Notes under the pieces: model-generated
What the model was told of the DNA's origin: nothing
Seen by the model: only the letters and a program-made list of their open reading frames with translations
The model's database searches: none
Assembly (NCBI RefSeq): GCF_900156475.1
Contig: NZ_FTNR01000005.1
Location: forward strand, 62,001-126,000
Source: Natronorubrum thiooxidans
GTDB taxonomy: Archaea > Halobacteriota > Halobacteria > Halobacteriales > Natrialbaceae
DNA: 64,000 nt
Direction: 5' to 3'
Translations under genes and position numbers: made by a program
Part shown: positions 39,332 through 50,517 of the stretch, in pieces
Numbering within the stretch: position 1 is the stretch's first letter
Layout: each line of letters starts with the position of its first letter

Positions 39332-39413
39332 AGCGGTCGGAACGAACGAAGTGAGTGAGAACCGCTGAAAGCGAGCGGGGAACGAAGTGACCCGCGACCG
39401 GAATTCATTTTTG
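39332..39413 (+). terminator. Repeat-rich terminator region after the thermosome gene
   Basis: AGCGGT (39332-39337) with ACCGCT (39361-39366), then GCGGG (39375-39379) with CCCGC (39391-39395), and a T5 run at 39408-39412. GAACGAAGTGA occurs twice (about 39344 and 39380). This looks like a terminator for a highly expressed gene. Confidence 0.5.
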
Positions 39414-39538
39414 CGCTGTCGTTCGAGATTCGGGACGTCCTCGAGAACAGTCGTAGTCGTTCTACATACGTGTGGGCTTCGCTGTCGAAAGTGATCATAT
39501 TCGATCCATCTAAGTAGTCGCTTGCAATATTCGCCAGT

Positions 39539-40537
39539 ATGAACACGCTTCTATTGGATAGCGAGGATGTCGACGAGTACGCCGCCTTCGCGGATGTCAT
39601 CGACGCCGTCGAACAGGCCTTCGGGGCCTTCGAACGCGGCGAGACGCAGATGCCCGCAAAATCCTACATCGATCTCCCCCAGTACAACGGCGACTTCCGC
39701 TCGATGCCGGCCTATCTGGACACCGGCGACTGGGACGCTGCCGGGCTGAAATGGGTCAACGTTCATCCCGACAACCCCGCCGAGTACGACCTGCCGACCG
39801 TGCTGGGAACGATGATCTACTCCGACCCCGAGACCGCGTTCCCACGCGCGATCATGGACGGGACGATGCTCACGATGAAACGCACCGGCGCGGCGGCGGC
39901 CGTCGCCACCGACTATCTGGCCGTCGAGGACGCCACGACACTCGGCATCGTCGGTGCTGGCGTCCAGTCGTACACGCAACTCGAGGCGATCAGCGAGGTC
40001 CGACCGATCGAGGAAGTCGTCGTCTCCGATCTGGACGAAGACCGCGTCGAGCGATTCATCGAGGCGTTTGGCGACGAATTCGACGTCCGCGCCGGCTCGA
40101 TTTCGGAGGCTGGCCACTGTGACGTGCTCTCGACGGTGACACCGGTCGAGGATCCGATCGTCGGCCTCGAGGACGTCGGCGAGCACACCCACGTCAACGC
40201 GATCGGTGCCGACGCGGAAGGAAAACACGAACTGAGCGACGAGTTACTGCAAGCGGCGCGGATCGTCATCGACGACCACGAGCAGTGTACCCACTCCGGC
40301 GAGATCAACGTCCCCTACCACGAGGGCGTGTTGACCGATGACGACATCCACGCTGAGATCGGCGAAATCGTCGTCGGCTCGAAAGAAAGCCGGACGAGCG
40401 ACACGGGCGTCACTGTCTTCGACTCGACCGGACTGGCGATCCAGGACGTCGCCGCGGCACACGTCGTCTACGAACGGGCGCGTGAGGCCGGCGAGGGGCA
40501 TCCGTTCGATCTCGTTGGCGTCGGCGACTCGAACTAA
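39539..40537 (+). CDS. Ornithine cyclodeaminase / alanine dehydrogenase family enzyme
   Basis: A 332-residue NAD(P)-dependent enzyme of the mu-crystallin superfamily. The N-terminal half carries substrate residues (MPAKSYIDLP, 'LKWVNVHPDNP'); the Rossmann core has GIVGAGVQS at about 136 and 'VVVSDLDEDR'. The closest match by feel is archaeal alanine dehydrogenase (interconverting alanine and pyruvate/ammonia), but ornithine cyclodeaminase or imine reductases cannot be excluded. It is monocistronic, 208 bases after the thermosome gene. Confidence 0.88.
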   Translation: MNTLLLDSEDVDEYAAFADVIDAVEQAFGAFERGETQMPAKSYIDLPQYNGDFRSMPAYLDTGDWDAAGLKWVNVHPDNPAEYDLPTVLGTMIYSDPETAFPRAIMDGTMLTMKRTGAAAAVATDYLAVEDATTLGIVGAGVQSYTQLEAISEVRPIEEVVVSDLDEDRVERFIEAFGDEFDVRAGSISEAGHCDVLSTVTPVEDPIVGLEDVGEHTHVNAIGADAEGKHELSDELLQAARIVIDDHEQCTHSGEINVPYHEGVLTDDDIHAEIGEIVVGSKESRTSDTGVTVFDSTGLAIQDVAAAHVVYERAREAGEGHPFDLVGVGDSN

Positions 40538-40574
40538 GCGGGCGGTCGCCGAACTGGCTGGAGCGCATGGCCAG

Positions 40575-41393
40575 TTAGCGGTCGCGTACTCGACGCAGGA
40601 TCGATCCCGTCATTGGGAGTTCGTCACAGTAGTGAACCACGGGATCGGCTGTCGGTTCCGGGAGGTCGTTCGCCTCGAACATGGTGTTTTCGTGGATCGT
40701 GACGTCGGCGGGCTGCAAGGGCCACGGGTCGTGGGCGATTTCGCCGGTCAGAATGCCGCTCGCTTCGGCAGCGTAGAACCGACGCCGTTCGACAAGCCAG
40801 TGGGCAAGCGTGTCCGGTTCCGGGACAAAGCCGTCGCCGTCGGGGCGATACGTCGCCGAAAAGCGTGCGGGGTTCCGGTCGACGTGAAAACGTGGGCGAA
40901 CGCCAGTGGCAGTCTGGCCCCGCGTACTCGAGAACGAGACCCCCTCGCCGTCGGCACTGACCCGCATGTGGGCGTGATAGACCGGCAACCGCGTCGTTCG
41001 ACCGACCACGGCGGCGATCAGTGGGCTCCCGACGTCGATACTGAAGAAAAATAGGCCGGGATCGCCCCGATAGCGGACGTACGTCCGAACGTTGAGTTCG
41101 GCGACCGCCGTTCGGGCAGCCGGCGGCGTCCCGCGAATGCCGACGTTCGTCAGCACGAACGGGAGTATGCTTAGCCACGCATCGCCATCCCGCGTCTCGA
41201 GTGTCAACTGATCAGGAACGTGCGGTCGAATCGCGTCGGGGTCGACGGGCCAGTGGACGAACAGCCCATCTCGCCACGTCATCGACACGACGTGGGGTGC
41301 CCTCGGTGACGACCCGTCGGCGAACGTCCATCGGAATGGGTCCGTTCGTGTTTGTGTCTGTCTCCGTGTCTGTCGGGTGTGCTGATCAGTCAT
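40575..41393 (-). CDS. DUF2071 (YqjF-like) protein
   Basis: A 272-residue protein of the DUF2071 family, related in fold to acetoacetate decarboxylase-like proteins. Recognisable segments: 'MTWRDGLFVHWPVDPDAIRPHVP', 'WLSILPFVLTNVG', 'ELNVRTYVRYRGDPGLFFFSID'. Its biochemical role is unknown. The Thr/Gln-rich N-terminus (first 20 residues) is uncertain; a start nearer residue 38 is possible. It is convergent with the preceding dehydrogenase (37 bases). Confidence 0.85.
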   Translation of the reverse strand: MTDQHTRQTRRQTQTRTDPFRWTFADGSSPRAPHVVSMTWRDGLFVHWPVDPDAIRPHVPDQLTLETRDGDAWLSILPFVLTNVGIRGTPPAARTAVAELNVRTYVRYRGDPGLFFFSIDVGSPLIAAVVGRTTRLPVYHAHMRVSADGEGVSFSSTRGQTATGVRPRFHVDRNPARFSATYRPDGDGFVPEPDTLAHWLVERRRFYAAEASGILTGEIAHDPWPLQPADVTIHENTMFEANDLPEPTADPVVHYCDELPMTGSILRRVRDR

Positions 41394-41486
41394 CCTCGAA
41401 AGTCAGCCACGAGGCCGTATCAGACGACACGATAGACAGCAGCATAAATCAGACAGTCGCCTGTCAGAACCGATGGTAGTTGTATC

Positions 41487-44120
<2,634 letters not shown>

Positions 44121-44146
44121 TGCTGTATAGACGTGCGAACTCGCTC

Positions 44147-44154
44147 CTTATAAT
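44147..44154 (-). promoter_or_regulatory. TATA box of leuS
   Basis: ATTATAAG on the minus strand, about 30 bases before the ATG at 44120; predicts an essentially leaderless transcript. This contrasts with the long leader before pheS. Confidence 0.65.
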
Positions 44155-44349
44155 GACTGCGAGGCGGCTATCGCTGCCTCGAGACCGCGAACACGGGCCG
44201 GTGGCGAACCACCGCTTTGCATACCTACTGGCGATCCGATACACTCACCGCTCGAGCGTGCTTCGAACAGCACGCAAATCCGGACATATCGGCGTTTCAG
44301 GTCCTGTGTAGCCGAAATGCTTGAGCACTGTGGCGACCTATGCGGTGCA

Positions 44350-44772
44350 ATGAGTCAGGAACGATTCACCACCGACATCGCGACCGCACTGGCCGACGAA
44401 CTCGTCAGTATCGCCCGAACGGGGCTTGGCGATGAACTCCGCAGCGTCATCTACTTTACCCCGACGCAGTTCGATGTCCTCTACGTCAGACAGGACATCT
44501 ACGAATCGCACGAGGCCGCTCGCCGCGCCAAATCACCGCTTGTGGACCTCGAGTCCGTCGGGTTCGTGGAAGCGCCCGTCCGCAGCGCGCTCTCGGGGTC
44601 TGACGGCAGCATTGAATTCGGCCCGTACTCGTTTACCATCCGAGTCCACGACAACGGGTTCGTCGTCAGAAAACTCGTCGGTGACGTCGGCGTACTCCTG
44701 ACGACCGACAGTATGAATATCGCGGCGTTCAGGGATGCAGCGACCGCGATCGAACGACATCTGAAGCGGTAG
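44350..44772 (+). CDS. Conserved haloarchaeal protein (DUF7522-like, tentative)
   Basis: A 140-residue protein with 'GDELRSVIYFTPTQFDVLYVRQDIYE' and 'FTIRVHDNGFVVRKLVGDVGVLLTTD'. This two-part pattern matches a widespread haloarchaeal family I recall as DUF7522; the function is unknown, possibly regulatory. The start at ATG 44350 (MSQERFTTD) is preferred over an open frame from 44317. It ends 65 bases before the convergent Hsp20 gene. Confidence 0.75.
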   Translation: MSQERFTTDIATALADELVSIARTGLGDELRSVIYFTPTQFDVLYVRQDIYESHEAARRAKSPLVDLESVGFVEAPVRSALSGSDGSIEFGPYSFTIRVHDNGFVVRKLVGDVGVLLTTDSMNIAAFRDAATAIERHLKR

Positions 44773-44837
44773 GCGGTTTCGACCGGCGATAGTCGTTCAC
44801 CGCGGACGGTCGCCGCACAGTCGCCGTCGTTCCCTTT

Positions 44838-45257
44838 TCACTCGATGTCGATCGCTTTCGACTCGGAGTCGCCGCCGACTTTCGGGAGCCGAACCGTCAA
44901 CACGCCGTTCTCGTGGCCCGCCGTGATCGACTCCTCCTCGACTGGTTCGGGCAGTCGAATCCGGCGGCTCACCGAGAGTCGGGTTCGTTCACGCCGGAGA
45001 TAGCGGTCACCCTCGTGTGCGTGGTCGTCCTCGCGTTCAGCATCGAGATGCAACGTCCCTTCCGAGAGCGTCAGCTCGATGTCGTCGGTCTCGTAACCGG
45101 GCAGATCGGCCGTAACGAGGTACTCCTCGCCGGTGTCGACGACGTTGACCGGGACGGAGCCAGGAACCTGCAGCCCGCCGCTGGTCATCCCCTCTTCGAC
45201 CTGCTTGCTCACACGGTCGAGCATCTCTTCGATTTCCTCGAACGGATTTCCTCGCAT
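44838..45257 (-). CDS. Hsp20 / alpha-crystallin small heat-shock protein
   Basis: A 139-residue ATP-independent holdase. The alpha-crystallin domain spans about 40-130: 'VNVVDTGEEYLVTADLPGYETDDIELTLSEGTL' and 'RIRLPEPVEEESITAGHENGVLTVRLPK' (the conserved GVL motif). The N-terminal arm is short, and the C-terminal I-x-I tail is weak (ends KAIDIE). ATG 45257 is used; a TTG two codons upstream is less likely. Confidence 0.93.
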   Translation of the reverse strand: MRGNPFEEIEEMLDRVSKQVEEGMTSGGLQVPGSVPVNVVDTGEEYLVTADLPGYETDDIELTLSEGTLHLDAEREDDHAHEGDRYLRRERTRLSVSRRIRLPEPVEEESITAGHENGVLTVRLPKVGGDSESKAIDIE

Positions 45258-45327
45258 ACGCAAATCTACGACCTCGAGTGGGATAAATTCTGCCCGCCCC
45301 TCGAGGTCAAAACAGGGCTCGAGAACG

Positions 45328-45786
45328 TTACTCCGGCAGCGTCACCAGTCCGTCGTCGATCGCATCGAGAAGCACGTCACGCGCGTGGCCGTCTGGGTCG
45401 ACGCTCTCGTAGACGGTCTGGACCTCGCCGTCGGCGAGGACGAACGTCGTCCGCTTGGTTACACCGCTGTCCCGCAGATCGACGTCGAAGGCGGCGGCGA
45501 GCTCGGCGTCGGGGTCGGCCAGCAGGTCGAACTCGAGGCCTTCCGATGCACAGAACGACTGGTGGGAGTCGACGTCGTCGGTCGAGACGCCGTAGACTGC
45601 AACGCCGGCATCCTGGTAGGTCTCGTGTTCGCGCTGGAACTGATTGGCTTCGATCGTACAGCCGGGGGTGTCGTCTTTCGGGTAGAAGTAGACGACCGTG
45701 GGGTCGTCGAACTCGAGAGTCACTGACTCGCCGTCTTGGGTCGGTGCGGTCACGGTTGGCGCGTCGTCGCCTGCGGTGAGTGGCAT
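45328..45786 (-). CDS. bcp: Peroxiredoxin (Bcp/PrxQ family)
   Basis: A 152-residue thiol peroxidase that reduces hydrogen and alkyl peroxides. The peroxidatic Cys is Cys 43 in DDTPGCTIEANQF. The usual PrxQ resolving Cys five residues later is absent (Asn 48). Cys 78 in 'HQSFCASEG' is the only other candidate, so it may use a different resolving partner or work as a 1-Cys enzyme. The rest fits the family ('FYPKDDTPGC', 'VTKRTTFVL'). It lies downstream of pheA on the same strand with 101 bases between, including a short tandem repeat. Confidence 0.93.
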   Translation of the reverse strand: MPLTAGDDAPTVTAPTQDGESVTLEFDDPTVVYFYPKDDTPGCTIEANQFQREHETYQDAGVAVYGVSTDDVDSHQSFCASEGLEFDLLADPDAELAAAFDVDLRDSGVTKRTTFVLADGEVQTVYESVDPDGHARDVLLDAIDDGLVTLPE

Positions 45787-45837
45787 GGTCGTACTCCCGC
45801 GGGATGGGGAAAAACAGTTTGTGGTCTCCTCGATGGG

Positions 45838-45873
45838 TCCCCTTCAGTCGCTGGCTCCCCTTCAGTCGCTGGC
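45838..45873. repeat. 18-bp perfect tandem duplication
   Basis: TCCCCTTCAGTCGCTGGC occurs twice head to tail (45838-45855 and 45856-45873) in the gap between the peroxiredoxin start and the pheA stop. Two exact copies with no decay suggest a recent slippage event. Confidence 0.9.
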
Positions 45874-45887
45874 TCGATCGCTCAACG

Positions 45888-46700
45888 CTACCCGACGACG
45901 TGTTCGGTGTCGTACGAACCCAGCCGACGGACCCACCCCTTCTCTGCCAGCTTCTCGAGATCCTCGATCGCTTCTTTCGTCCGCGCCTCGTAGAGGCCGG
46001 CCTCGATGTCGATGTGGAAGACGTAGTCGCCCAGTCGCTGGCCGCTGGGACGGGATTCGACCCGCGTCAGGTTGATGTCGCGGTCGGCAAAGGGCTCGAG
46101 CAGTTCGAGCAACAGGCCAGGATAGTTCGCGTTCGGGTAGACGACGAGCGTGGATTTGCCCCCGCCTTTCGAGCGCTCTTCAGCGGGTGCAAGCGCGAAG
46201 AATCGCGTCGCGTTCGAGTCCTGGTCCTGAATGTCCTCAGCAAGCACTTCGATGCCGTTGCTGGCGTTGTCGGGGTGGCCGATACCTGCGACGGACGGAT
46301 CTTCGCGGGCGAACTCGACACCCTGTGCCGTGCTCGCGACAGCCTCGAGCGTGGCGTCGGGATACTCGCGGTCGAGATAGGAGCGACACTGCGCTAGCGC
46401 CTGAGAGTGGCTGGCGATCGTGTCGAACTCCGGCCCCTGGGCGAGCAGGGCGTGTCGAATCGGCGTGACGATCTCGCGGACGACGGCGACGTCGTACTCC
46501 GCGAGCGCATCGAGGCTCTCCGTGACGCTGCCTTCGATGCTGTTTTCGATCGGAATGACACCGCGGTCGTGTTCGCCACGGGCAACGGCGTCGACGATTG
46601 CCGTGACCGACTGGCGGAAGTCGATCTCGTCGCCGTCGGCGATCGCCGTGGCTGCCCGGTGTGAGTACGTTCCTTCAGGACCAAGCGTAACTGCAGTCAT
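45888..46700 (-). CDS. pheA: Prephenate dehydratase
   Basis: A 270-residue enzyme converting prephenate to phenylpyruvate, the committed step to phenylalanine. The catalytic domain (about 1-180) starts 'VTLGPEGTYSHRAA' and includes the catalytic 'NATRFFALA' (TRF motif). The ACT domain follows (about 190-270) with the phenylalanine-binding ESRPSGQ and a G-L/L-L-L-type region, so feedback inhibition by Phe is expected. There is no fused chorismate mutase. A TATA-like TCTTTTGA (about 46727-46734, minus strand) predicts a near-leaderless transcript; no Phe-rich leader precedes it. Confidence 0.96.
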   Translation of the reverse strand: MTAVTLGPEGTYSHRAATAIADGDEIDFRQSVTAIVDAVARGEHDRGVIPIENSIEGSVTESLDALAEYDVAVVREIVTPIRHALLAQGPEFDTIASHSQALAQCRSYLDREYPDATLEAVASTAQGVEFAREDPSVAGIGHPDNASNGIEVLAEDIQDQDSNATRFFALAPAEERSKGGGKSTLVVYPNANYPGLLLELLEPFADRDINLTRVESRPSGQRLGDYVFHIDIEAGLYEARTKEAIEDLEKLAEKGWVRRLGSYDTEHVVG

Positions 46701-46797
46701 TGGGTTGTGATACCGGGGACGGCATCAAAAGACCTCGGGTCCGACTTGCCAGAGCGGGCGGACTCGAGCCGTCGTTTCGCGCCCCACCGGCGGTCGA

Positions 46798-47163
46798 TCA
46801 GGCCGTCGCCGTCACGATGGCATCCTCGTACTCACCGACGGCGGCGAGAACCGCGTCCCGATCGTCGGGGTTGACCTCGAACGCCTCGAGGGCCGCCTCG
46901 AGATGGCCCACGATCGCGTCGAAGTCGGGTTTCGTGATCTCGAGGTCGTCGTGTGCGGCTGCCATGTCAGCACCCGTGTAGTCGACGGGGCCACCCGCGA
47001 CCGCGCTGAGAAACTGGGTCTGGTGGGCCCGCTGTCGGTGCATGTCGACGTCGTCGAAGTAGTGAGCGACCTGTTCGTCCGCGACGACGCGGTCGTAGAA
47101 TCGGTCGACGACCGCCGCAATGGCGTCTTGGCCGCCGAGTCGATCGTAAATCGTTTTCGACAT
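46798..47163 (-). CDS. Group I truncated hemoglobin
   Basis: A 121-residue 2-on-2 globin. 'YDRLGGQDAIAAVVDRFYDRV' is helix A/B, 'GGPVDYTGADMAAAHDDLEIT' holds the conserved GGP loop and proximal His 71 (F8), and 'RAHQTQFL' covers the E7-E11 pocket. Group I members bind oxygen and often detoxify nitric oxide. The ATG at 47163 (MSKTIYDRLGG) is the natural start. It is divergent from hemC, so heme protein and heme-precursor genes are neighbours; joint regulation is not shown. Confidence 0.92.
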   Translation of the reverse strand: MSKTIYDRLGGQDAIAAVVDRFYDRVVADEQVAHYFDDVDMHRQRAHQTQFLSAVAGGPVDYTGADMAAAHDDLEITKPDFDAIVGHLEAALEAFEVNPDDRDAVLAAVGEYEDAIVTATA

Positions 47164-47299
47164 ATGAACCAATCAATCAGGGTCACTTACATAAACGTCC
47201 CGTCGAACATGTTCTCGAAGCTGAAACTCGTCTCTGCGGACCGGTGACCCGCGTCCGACAAGCGTGCGCTTTTCATACCCCAAGCGCAGACTCATGGCT

Positions 47300-48424
47300 A
47301 TGAGAACACGCGGGACGTTGCGATTGGCGACGCGGGGGTCCACACTCGCCCGGCGGCAGGCCTCGCTGGTGCAGGAGGCCCTGGAGGACCGACGGTACGA
47401 GGTCGAACTCGTGACCGTCGATACCACGGGCGACCAGATCAAAGACGAACTGATCCACCGACTGGGAAAAACCGGTGCGTTCGTCCGTGAACTCGACGAA
47501 CGCGTCCTCGAGGGCGACGTCGATGGCGCGATCCACTCGATGAAGGATATGCCGACCGAACAGCCCACAGAGCTGGTGACCGCCGGGGTGCCAGCACGGG
47601 GACCACCGGGTGATCTGCTCATCACGCCCGAGGGCGCGACGCTCGAGGAGTTACCCGAGGGCGCAACTGTCGGCACCTCGAGTCTGCGACGGCGGGCTCA
47701 ACTGCTCTCTGAGCGCCCCGACCTCGAGGTCGAGCCGCTGCGCGGGAACGTGGATACGCGCCTCGAGAAGCTGCTCGCGCCCGCACTGCAGGCCGAACAC
47801 CAGAAACGGACAGAGGCGGACAAAGAGCGCAAGGGGAACACCGGCAACGAGGCGTTCGAGCCCGACTTCGACCAGACCACTGACGACTGGTTCGACGGGC
47901 TTTCCGAACTCGAAAAACAGGCGCTCGGCCGCGAGGTCGAGACCGAGTACGACGCGATCGTGCTCGCACAGGCCGGCCTCGAGCGAAGCGGGCTCGACCA
48001 CTACGTCGACGCCTACGAGCTGCCGGCGTCGACGTTCGTCCCGGCACCGGGACAGGGCGCGCTCGCGGTGACCGCGACCGACGGCGAGACGGCTCGCGAG
48101 ATCCAGTCCGTGATCGACCACCCGCGCAGTCGCGTCGAGACGACGGTCGAGCGAACGATCCTCGCAGAGTTGGGAGGGGGCTGTATCGCGCCAGTCGGCA
48201 TCTACGCGGTCGTCCAGGGCGAACACGTCCACGCGACGGTCACCGTTTTTGACCAGAACGGTGAGCAGTCGGTGACTGGGAGCCGAGATCTGCCGGTCGA
48301 ACGCCACGCCGAGGCCGCCCGTGAGTTCGCCCGCGATCTGGCAGACCGTGGTGCAGCGGACCTGATCGAGCACGCCCGTACGGAGAGCGACGCTGACGAC
48401 GAAGAGACACACGAGGGGGCGTAG
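47300..48424 (+). CDS. hemC: Hydroxymethylbilane synthase (porphobilinogen deaminase)
   Basis: This enzyme joins four porphobilinogen units to hydroxymethylbilane. The 374-residue protein begins 'RGTLRLATRGSTLARRQ' and carries the catalytic 'IHSMKDMPTE' region, 'VGTSSLRRRAQLL', and the dipyrromethane-anchoring Cys in GGGCIAPVG (about 295). It has an insert of about 60 residues (near 165-215, acidic) known in halophiles. ATG 47300 is chosen; ATG 47294 is two codons upstream. It is the first gene of hemC-cobA-hemD: the next ATG immediately follows its TAG. Confidence 0.95.
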   Translation: MRTRGTLRLATRGSTLARRQASLVQEALEDRRYEVELVTVDTTGDQIKDELIHRLGKTGAFVRELDERVLEGDVDGAIHSMKDMPTEQPTELVTAGVPARGPPGDLLITPEGATLEELPEGATVGTSSLRRRAQLLSERPDLEVEPLRGNVDTRLEKLLAPALQAEHQKRTEADKERKGNTGNEAFEPDFDQTTDDWFDGLSELEKQALGREVETEYDAIVLAQAGLERSGLDHYVDAYELPASTFVPAPGQGALAVTATDGETAREIQSVIDHPRSRVETTVERTILAELGGGCIAPVGIYAVVQGEHVHATVTVFDQNGEQSVTGSRDLPVERHAEAAREFARDLADRGAADLIEHARTESDADDEETHEGA

Positions 48425-49261
48425 ATGCCAGCGTCGGACGAACCCAGTGTGGAAGACGAGACAGTCCACACCGAACTCGGCACCGTCTATCTCGTCGGGA
48501 GCGGCCCTGGCGACCCCGAGTTACTGACCGTCAAAGCCCAGCGCCTGCTCGAGGACGCCGATATCGTGCTCCACGACAAGCTTCCGGGGCCGGAGATCAT
48601 CGACATGGTTCCCGAAGCGAACCGTCAAGACGTCGGCAAGCGAGCGCACGGCAATCGGACGCCACAGTCCGAGATCAACGAACGACTGGTCGCACTCGCT
48701 CGCGACGGACAGAACGTCGTTCGACTCAAGGGCGGCGACTCGTTCGTCTTCGGCCGCGGCGGCGAGGAAGCCGAGTATCTCGCCGCCCACGGAATCCCCT
48801 TCGAGGTCGTCCCCGGGATTACGTCGGCGGTCGCCGCGCCCGCAGTCGCCGGTATTCCGGTGACCCATCGCGATCACGCCTCCTCGGTCTCCTTCGTCAC
48901 CGGCCACGAAGACCCCACCAAACCGGAGTCGGCCGTCGACTGGGAGGCGCTGGCCACCGCCGGCGGCACGATCGTCGTGTTGATGGGCGTCACACGGCTG
49001 CCCGAGTACACGGCGGCACTGATCGAGGGCGGTATGGCCCCCGAAACGCCAGTCGCACTCATCGAACGCGGCACGTGGACGACCCAACAGGTCGCGACGG
49101 GCACCCTCGAGACCATCGTCGACGCCCGCGACACGAACGACATCTCGCCGCCTGCGGTCACGGTGATCGGCGGCGTCGCCAGCACTCGCAAATCAGTCGT
49201 CGAGTTCCTTCGGAACGACTACGACGCCGCAACCGAGGATATGAACCACGAGCCACGATGA
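48425..49261 (+). CDS. cobA: Uroporphyrinogen-III C-methyltransferase
   Basis: A 278-residue SAM enzyme that methylates uroporphyrinogen III at C2 and C7 to precorrin-2, for siroheme, cobalamin and archaeal alternative heme synthesis. Motifs: 'VYLVGSGPGDPELLTVKA' (SAM-binding loop), 'GKRAHG', 'VVRLKGGDSFVFGRGGEEAEYL', 'PFEVVPGITSAVAAPAVAGIPVTHR'. It is the standalone form, without fused CysG dehydrogenase. It follows hemC with no gap and overlaps hemD by four bases (ATGA). Confidence 0.95.
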   Translation: MPASDEPSVEDETVHTELGTVYLVGSGPGDPELLTVKAQRLLEDADIVLHDKLPGPEIIDMVPEANRQDVGKRAHGNRTPQSEINERLVALARDGQNVVRLKGGDSFVFGRGGEEAEYLAAHGIPFEVVPGITSAVAAPAVAGIPVTHRDHASSVSFVTGHEDPTKPESAVDWEALATAGGTIVVLMGVTRLPEYTAALIEGGMAPETPVALIERGTWTTQQVATGTLETIVDARDTNDISPPAVTVIGGVASTRKSVVEFLRNDYDAATEDMNHEPR

Positions 49262-49992
49262 GTGACACACCCACCGTCGCTGTCTTCCGCCCGGACGACG
49301 ACCGACTCGCCGACGCCGTTTCCCTCCTCGAGGAACTCGGCGCGACTCCCGTCGCCGATCCGATGCTGGCAGTCGACGCGACCGACGCGACGCCACGGAC
49401 CGACGCCGACTACGTGCTCCTCACGAGCAAAACCGGCGCGGAACTCGTCTCCGCGGCTGGCTGGGAGCCCGGCAACGCCACCGTCTGTGCCATCGGCCCC
49501 GCGACCGCCGACGCGCTTCGCGAGGAGGGCTACACCGTCGATATCGTTCCCGACGAATACACTTCGAGTGGACTCGTCGCGACCCTCGAGGACGTCGTCG
49601 ACGGCGCACGCGTCGAGGTCGCCCGCAGCGACCACGGCAGCCCCGTGTTGCTCGAAGGACTCAACGACGCGGGTGCGTACACCCACGAAACGATTCTCTA
49701 CCGACTGGTCCGCCCCGCAGACAGCGGCGGCTCAGCCGAGTTGGCCGCCGAGGGCAGCCTCGAGGCTGCCTGCTTTACGTCGTCGCTGACAGTCGCCCAC
49801 TTCCTCGAGGCCGCCGCCGACCGTGGTGTTCGCGAGGAGACGCTCGCCGGACTCGAGGACGTTACGATCGGCGTCATCGGCGAGCCGACGGCCGACACCG
49901 CCGACTCGCTGGGGATCGACGTCGACGTGATCCCCGACGAAGCCACGTTCGACGCGCTCGCACGCGAAACACTCGAGGCGACTCGCGAATAG
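49258..49992 (+). CDS. hemD: Uroporphyrinogen-III synthase
   Basis: A 244-residue enzyme that closes hydroxymethylbilane with D-ring inversion. The family is poorly conserved, but 'YVLLTSKTGAELV', 'VCAIGPATADALREEGYTVD', and 'EAACFTSSLTVAHFLEAA' with 'GVIGEPTADTADSLG' fit both HemD lobes, and the operon position between cobA and its own stop supports the call. The ATG at 49258 overlaps the cobA TGA. Confidence 0.9.
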   Translation: MSDTPTVAVFRPDDDRLADAVSLLEELGATPVADPMLAVDATDATPRTDADYVLLTSKTGAELVSAAGWEPGNATVCAIGPATADALREEGYTVDIVPDEYTSSGLVATLEDVVDGARVEVARSDHGSPVLLEGLNDAGAYTHETILYRLVRPADSGGSAELAAEGSLEAACFTSSLTVAHFLEAAADRGVREETLAGLEDVTIGVIGEPTADTADSLGIDVDVIPDEATFDALARETLEATRE

Positions 49993-50108
49993 GGCGACGC
50001 GACGGCGGTTCGCGCTCGAGTCCGTAGCAGAGCGGTTGTTATTTACACACAAACCAGCACTCGCAAGCTTAGTCCTCACGCTCGCTCGAGCCTGTAGAGC
50101 GACTACCG

Positions 50109-50468
50109 ATGGCAGTCGCAACGTCGCTCTCACGGAAACTCGATCCGCCGGCGTCGGTCGGACTCCGACGCGCGTTTTTCGTCCTCTGGGGCATCGACAC
50201 GGTTGCTGCAACGCTGTTCTTTCTGGTCCCGTACGCAACCGAACTCAATCCGATCACCGTCCTGTTCTACGGGCTGTTTGGCCTCCCGGGCGTCGTGCTG
50301 GCGGCCGTCTGCTACGCCGCGATCGTGATCGGAATCGGCCACGTGCTCTCGGACCCGCTCGACGTCCGATTCGTGGTCGGCGTCGTCGCCCTCTACGTCG
50401 TGTTCGCGGCGAACAACATCGTCCTGTTGCTCGCTCGCAGATCGCTGGTGGAACTGCTTGTGGTGTGA
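50109..50468 (+). CDS. Small membrane protein
   Basis: A 119-residue protein with three predicted helices: 'AFFVLWGIDTVAATLFFLVPY', 'FGLPGVVLAAVCYAAIVIGIG' and 'VVGVVALYVVFAANNIVLLLA'. It resembles haloarchaeal DUF5658-like proteins but I cannot assign a role. The ATG is at 50109. A TATA-like TTATTTAC (50038-50045) implies a leader of about 40 bases. It ends 49 bases before the next gene. Confidence 0.75.
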   Translation: MAVATSLSRKLDPPASVGLRRAFFVLWGIDTVAATLFFLVPYATELNPITVLFYGLFGLPGVVLAAVCYAAIVIGIGHVLSDPLDVRFVVGVVALYVVFAANNIVLLLARRSLVELLVV

Positions 50469-50517
50469 CGGCACCAGACCGCAAGTTTATGAGCGAAGCC
50501 GGCCCAACGATAGCTCG

